This document shows, piece by piece, positions 60,630-64,000 of a stretch of DNA of 64,000 nt. Source of the stretch: Herbiconiux sp. VKM Ac-1786 (GTDB lineage: Bacteria; Actinomycetota; Actinomycetes; Actinomycetales; Microbacteriaceae). The notes beneath the pieces are model-generated. The model searched no databases. It was not told the DNA's origin and saw nothing but the letters and a program-made list of their open reading frames with translations. Where the stretch lies: assembly GCF_015350805.1 (NCBI RefSeq), contig NZ_JADKSG010000001.1, forward strand, positions 124,001 to 188,000. Direction: 5' to 3'. Made by a program: the position numbers and the translations under genes. Numbering within the stretch: position 1 is the stretch's first letter; each line of letters begins with the position of its first letter.

Positions 60630-61526
60630 CTACTCGGGCGGTGCCACGTGCTTCGAGAAGGCCTCGAGCTGCTCGTCGGCCGGGAGCTCGGCCATCCGGT
60701 CGACGAAGGCGTTGTCGAACCCCGACACGACCGGGAACTCCCCGACCGGCACCATCGAGTGCACGATCCGGTCGTCGTAGACCTGCACGATCGAGAACGA
60801 CTGCCCGCCGCCGAGCCCGACGAGCCGCCCCCGGGGCGCCACCATGTCCATCGTGTAGCAGGTGGCCGCGGCGACCGACACCGGCACCCCGGCGAAGGTG
60901 CTGTGCGTCGAGTAGTGCAGGTGACCGCCGAGCACCGCCCGCACGTCGCTGCCCTCGATCACCGCGGCGAGCTCGTCCTGCCGCTGCAGCTCGAGGATCG
61001 GCATCAGTGGGATCGTCGTGGGGATCGGCGGATGATGCAGCGCCAGCACCGTCCCCTCGGGTGCCGGCTCGGCCAGCTCGCCCCGCAGCCACTCCAGCTG
61101 CTCGGCGGACAGCTCCCCGTGGTGGTACCCGGGCACGCTCGTGTCCAGCGCGATCACCCGCAGCCCACCCAGGCGGATGCTCGCCACCACCGGCTCCGTC
61201 GCCGCCGCCTCGTCCAGCAGCTCGACCCGCAGCCGCGCCCGGTCGTCGTGGTTCCCCATCACCCACAGCACCTTCGCGCCCAACCGCTCGGCGGCCGGCT
61301 CGACGATCCCCCGGATCCGCCGATACGCGTCCTCCTCCCCCAGGTCGGCGATATCCCCTGTGAACACCAGCAGCTCGGGCCGCATCCCCGACCCCTCCAG
61401 CTGCCGCAGCGCCTGCGTCAGCCCCGCATCCGTGTCGACGGCCCCGTACAGCGCCCTCTCCCCCGCGAGAAAATGCGTGTCGCTGATGTGAACGATCGTG
61501 TGCCCCGGCACCCCGTACTGACCCAT
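60630..61526 (-). CDS. Metallophosphoesterase (CpdA/cyclic-nucleotide phosphodiesterase-like)
   Basis: 298 residues. All calcineurin-like metal motifs are present: TIVHISDTHFLAGERALYG (Asp, His), ELLVFTGDIADLGEE (GDxxD), VLWVMGNHDDRARLRVELL (GNHD), LALHHPPIPT (His) and VRAVLGGHLHYSTHS (GHxH). This is the class III phosphodiesterase pattern, close to CpdA, so hydrolysis of cyclic nucleotides or phospholipid head groups is possible. The ATG at 61526 follows GGGAGGA by about 7 bases. It lies 72 bases from xerC on the same strand. Confidence 0.88.
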   Translation of the reverse strand: MGQYGVPGHTIVHISDTHFLAGERALYGAVDTDAGLTQALRQLEGSGMRPELLVFTGDIADLGEEDAYRRIRGIVEPAAERLGAKVLWVMGNHDDRARLRVELLDEAAATEPVVASIRLGGLRVIALDTSVPGYHHGELSAEQLEWLRGELAEPAPEGTVLALHHPPIPTTIPLMPILELQRQDELAAVIEGSDVRAVLGGHLHYSTHSTFAGVPVSVAAATCYTMDMVAPRGRLVGLGGGQSFSIVQVYDDRIVHSMVPVGEFPVVSGFDNAFVDRMAELPADEQLEAFSKHVAPPE

Positions 61527-61580
61527 GCCCCCATCCTCCCAGCCCCACCCCTCCCCCGCCTCCCCCTGTGCCCTCCGGAA

Positions 61581-61631
61581 GGAGAATCGGGGGTAGCGAC
61601 GCCACTCTGGGCTCGCCACCCCCGAATCTCC
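61581..61631. terminator. Imperfect palindrome downstream of dprA
   Basis: GGAGAATCGGGGGTAGCGA at 61581 pairs with 61613-61631 at 17 of 19 positions around a 13-base loop. It lies just after the dprA stop on the minus strand and before the metallophosphoesterase gene. The GGGTAGCG core resembles the arm of the palindromes at 27586 and 31003. Confidence 0.5.
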
Positions 61632-61656
61632 TCCCGCACCGCACACGGCAGTGAGG

Positions 61657-63198
61657 TCAGGCGCGGCTGCGTCGCCAGCCGGTCTCGGTCTCCTCGACGC
61701 GGCCCTCGAGCAGCAGGACGCCGAGCGCCGCTTCCACCGCCCGGACGGACAGACCGGCACGCACCGCGACGTCACTCGGCGAGCGACGCGACCGCCGGGT
61801 GAGGGCATCGAGCACCCGCACCTCAGCACCGTCATCGACCGCCGACGCCTCGGATGCCGACGCCACCGATGCCGACGACGAGGCATCCGCCGATGTCCTG
61901 TCAGAGTCACCGCTGGGGGTCGATGCGCCAAGCGTCACAGGGGGCGGTGCCGCTTTGGCACCATCTTCACGAACTGGTGAAGAGGGTGAGCGGGGTAGCG
62001 ACGGTCGGGGCGGTCTAGGCGGCGGCGGGTCGAAGAGGGACGGGCGGGCGGCGGCCGGGCCGAGGACGAGTTCGACGACGTCGGCGGGGGACGTGACGCA
62101 GGTGGCGTCGTACTCCCGGAGGAGGCGGTGGCAGCCGGCCGAGGTGACGCTGGTGACCGGTCCGGGGACGGCGCCGAGGGGGCGACCGAGGGCGGCGGCG
62201 TGTCCGGCGGTGTTGAGCGAGCCCGAGCGGTGGCCCGCCTCGACCACCACGGTCGCTCGCGTGATGGCGGCGATCAGCCGGTTGCGCTGCAGGAAGCGCC
62301 ACTTGGTGGGCGACGCCCCGCAGGGCAGCTCCGACACGACGGCGCCGCGGGCGGCGATGCGGAGCAGGAGGTCGTGGTGGGCCGCCGGGTAGAGGCGGTC
62401 GACGCCGCCGGCCAGGAACGCCACCGTGGTTCCGCTGCTCACCAGCGCGGCGCGGTGCGCCATGCCGTCGATGCCGTAGGCCCCGCCGGACACGACCGAG
62501 AAGCCGCGGTCGCTCACTCCCGCCGACAGCTCCATGGCGACGTGCTCGCCGTAGTTCGTGGCGTCGCGGGATCCGACGATGGCGATACCGCCGCCCGGGT
62601 GGTCGACCGCCCGCACGTTCCCCCGCACCCAGAGCGCGTGCGGCGCGTGGAGATCGAGGTCCCGGCAGCCCTCCGGCCAGAGCGGATGCTCGGGGGTGAG
62701 CAGCCGCGCCTCGAACCGTGCCGCCGACCGCAGCGACCCCACCACGACCCGCGACACCACCCGCGGCCGCCACCGCTCGAGCGCCGCTCCCACCACCTCC
62801 GCGGTCACCCCCTCGTGCTCGATGCGGCCTCCCGCCTGATCGGGATCGGAGACCTCCGCGCCGAGCGCCGCGAGCCACTGCGCGGGCTCGGCGCGGTCGA
62901 TGAGCATCGTCAGGGCGCGGTCCGCGCCGAGCGCGGCCACGACGAGCCCGGCGACCGAGTCCCCCGGCTCAGCGATACCCGACCAGGCCGCCGCCGCGAA
63001 CAGACTCGCGCCCGAGGCTTCCTCCGAACTGGAGTCGTCAGCGAGATCAGAGGAAGACGACGGAGCCGATGCCCATTCGTCGCCGGTCAGTGGAGTAGCG
63101 GACGCGGCGGGCGGCGGGGCACCGGCGCCGGCGGGCGGGACCGCGACCGCCCGTGCCAGGGTGAGGACGAGGGAGCGGTCGAGGCCGAAGAGCATCAT
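61657..63198 (-). CDS. dprA: DNA-processing protein DprA
   Basis: Loads RecA on incoming single-stranded DNA in transformation; widely conserved even where competence is unknown. 513 residues, longer than the usual 300-400. The Rossmann core is clear: GGIAIVGSRDATNYGEHVAM near residue 210, FSVVSGGAYGIDGMAHRAAL, SPTKWRFLQRNRLIAAITRA and VVVEAGHRSGSLNTAGHAAA. Ser/Glu/Ala-rich inserts lie near residues 20-70 and a Pro/Ser-rich linker near 385-445 leads to a C-terminal winged helix (RSPSDVAVRAGLSVRAVEAA). The ATG at 63198 overlaps the comM stop by four bases (ATGA). Confidence 0.93.
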   Translation of the reverse strand: MMLFGLDRSLVLTLARAVAVPPAGAGAPPPAASATPLTGDEWASAPSSSSDLADDSSSEEASGASLFAAAAWSGIAEPGDSVAGLVVAALGADRALTMLIDRAEPAQWLAALGAEVSDPDQAGGRIEHEGVTAEVVGAALERWRPRVVSRVVVGSLRSAARFEARLLTPEHPLWPEGCRDLDLHAPHALWVRGNVRAVDHPGGGIAIVGSRDATNYGEHVAMELSAGVSDRGFSVVSGGAYGIDGMAHRAALVSSGTTVAFLAGGVDRLYPAAHHDLLLRIAARGAVVSELPCGASPTKWRFLQRNRLIAAITRATVVVEAGHRSGSLNTAGHAAALGRPLGAVPGPVTSVTSAGCHRLLREYDATCVTSPADVVELVLGPAAARPSLFDPPPPRPPRPSLPRSPSSPVREDGAKAAPPPVTLGASTPSGDSDRTSADASSSASVASASEASAVDDGAEVRVLDALTRRSRRSPSDVAVRAGLSVRAVEAALGVLLLEGRVEETETGWRRSRA

Positions 63199-64000
63199 GC
63201 CGAGACCGACTTCCGCAGGAAGAGCGCCCAGCCGACATGGTCGGGGGCCGGGGACGGCACGGCGTCGAGGTCGGCGAGGGTCCAGGCGACGCGGAGGACG
63301 CGGTCGTAACCGCGCATGGTGAGGGTACCGCGCTCGAGAGCTCGGTCGATGGGGCCCGAGGTCGCGGGTGGGAGACGGCGGGGGCGCGAGCGGAGCCACG
63401 AGCCCGGGACCTCGGCGTTCGTCTTCCACGGCGTGGCCGAGAGGCGGGCGCGGGCGACGGCGCGGGCGTTCTCGACGCGGGCTCGCGCCGAGGCGGTGGT
63501 GGTGCGCGGGAGGTCGTCGTCGGTCATCCGCACCGCCGAGGTGGTGACGCGGTTGACGCGCAGCTGCAGGTCGACGCGGTCGAGCAGCGGGCCCGAGAGG
63601 CGGCCGAGGTAGCGGCGGCGGGAGAGCGGCGAGCAGGTGCAGGGCACGTCGCCGGCGCCGTACTGGCCGCAGGGGCACGGGTTCGCGGCCAGCACGAGCT
63701 GGAAGCGGCCCGGGAAGCGCGCGGTGGCGCTCGCTCGGTGGATCACGATCGTGCCCGACTCGAGCGGCTGCCGCAGCGCATCCAGCACCGACGACGGGAA
63801 CTCGGGCGCCTCGTCGAGGAAGAGGATGCCGTGGGCGGCGCGCGCGGCGGCGCCCGGCCGGATGACCTTCGAGCCGCCTCCGACGAGGGCCGCGGCCGAC
63901 GAGGTGTGGTGCGGGCTCTCCAGCGGCGGGCGCGTGATGAGGCCGTTCAAAGGGCGGCCGGCCAGCGACGAGACCGAGGTGACCACGAGCGACTGCTCGG
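63195..64000 (-). CDS. comM: YifB/ComM family Mg-chelatase-like ATPase (partial, N-terminus beyond window)
   Basis: Last 267 or so residues of a ComM-type AAA+ protein, a hexameric branch-migration helicase helping to integrate transforming DNA. Visible: HHTSSAAALVGGGSKVIRPG, the Walker B region GILFLDEAPEFPSSVLDALR, LVLAANPCPCGQYG with the Cys-rich CTCSPLSRRRYLGRLSGPLL, LDRVDLQLRV, and the C-terminal Mg_chelatase_C domain (LTMRGYDRVLRVAWTLADLD). Walker A lies before the window edge. It is coupled to dprA, the common order. Confidence 0.93.
   Translation of the reverse strand, partial: EQSLVVTSVSSLAGRPLNGLITRPPLESPHHTSSAAALVGGGSKVIRPGAAARAAHGILFLDEAPEFPSSVLDALRQPLESGTIVIHRASATARFPGRFQLVLAANPCPCGQYGAGDVPCTCSPLSRRRYLGRLSGPLLDRVDLQLRVNRVTTSAVRMTDDDLPRTTTASARARVENARAVARARLSATPWKTNAEVPGSWLRSRPRRLPPATSGPIDRALERGTLTMRGYDRVLRVAWTLADLDAVPSPAPDHVGWALFLRKSVSA

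Overview
The window is chromosomal DNA from a very GC-rich actinobacterium, most likely a member of the Microbacteriaceae. This is inferred from gene content and order (cdsA-frr-pyrH-tsf-rpsB next to xerC-dprA-comM, GatCAB for Gln-tRNA formation, the GlgE/TreYZ alpha-glucan enzymes, a TIGR03086-type metal-binding protein) and from uniformly high G+C. Nearly every base is coding. No stretch over 300 bases lacks a gene. I saw no tRNA, rRNA, CRISPR array, insertion sequence or prophage. The window opens inside an ECF-transporter ATPase gene and closes inside comM.

Layout. 1-1330: a thiamine/HMP-type ECF transporter under a TPP riboswitch. 1357-2122: a decayed DUF559 gene with its own upstream box and terminal palindrome. 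2152-9089: a YtfJ/GerW-like gene, then glgX-treY-treZ, which converts glycogen-type glucan to trehalose. 9132-16805: DNA polymerase IV, an esterase coupled to an MprF-like lipid aminoacyltransferase, an aldo/keto reductase, a GNAT protein and a TIGR03086 protein. 16913-25368 (minus): one tightly coupled run, mnmA-ligA-alpha/beta hydrolase-gatC-gatA-gatB. 25491-31013: an EEP-family phosphatase/nuclease, an intact DUF559 gene flanked by palindromes, a second glgX and a cysteine desulfurase. 31074-38158: divergent glgP and glgE-glgB. 38234-46393: a YbbN-like co-chaperone, a membrane/lipoprotein gene, an AI-2E family permease, a hydrolase, a small zinc-ribbon-like protein, a Na+/H+ antiporter and two tandem transglycosylase-like secreted proteins. 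46415-52046: a peptide ABC transporter operon. 52250-58989: DivIVA-like gene, cdsA, frr, pyrH, tsf, rpsB and a sugar porter. 59165-64000: M23 peptidase, xerC, metallophosphoesterase, dprA and comM.

How the genes work together. The window carries most of a linear alpha-glucan economy. GlgE extends glucans from maltose-1-phosphate, GlgB branches them, GlgP phosphorolyses them, the GlgX enzymes debranch them, and TreY/TreZ release trehalose. Enzymes that make maltose-1-phosphate (TreS-Pep2 or GlgM) are not here. Cysteine desulfurase and MnmA are both steps of tRNA 2-thiouridine formation. GatCAB completes Gln/Asn-tRNA charging.

The least explained signal is a set of long palindromes at gene 3' ends that share an arm of the form GGGTMGCGCWAAMGGCC. 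Linked to it is a DUF559 nuclease-like gene type: both copies here carry a TGTGGATAA box 38-39 bases before the start and end with a stop codon inside a palindrome. A second recurring signal is a TAnnnT hexamer 6-7 bases before many start codons, which suggests widespread leaderless transcription.
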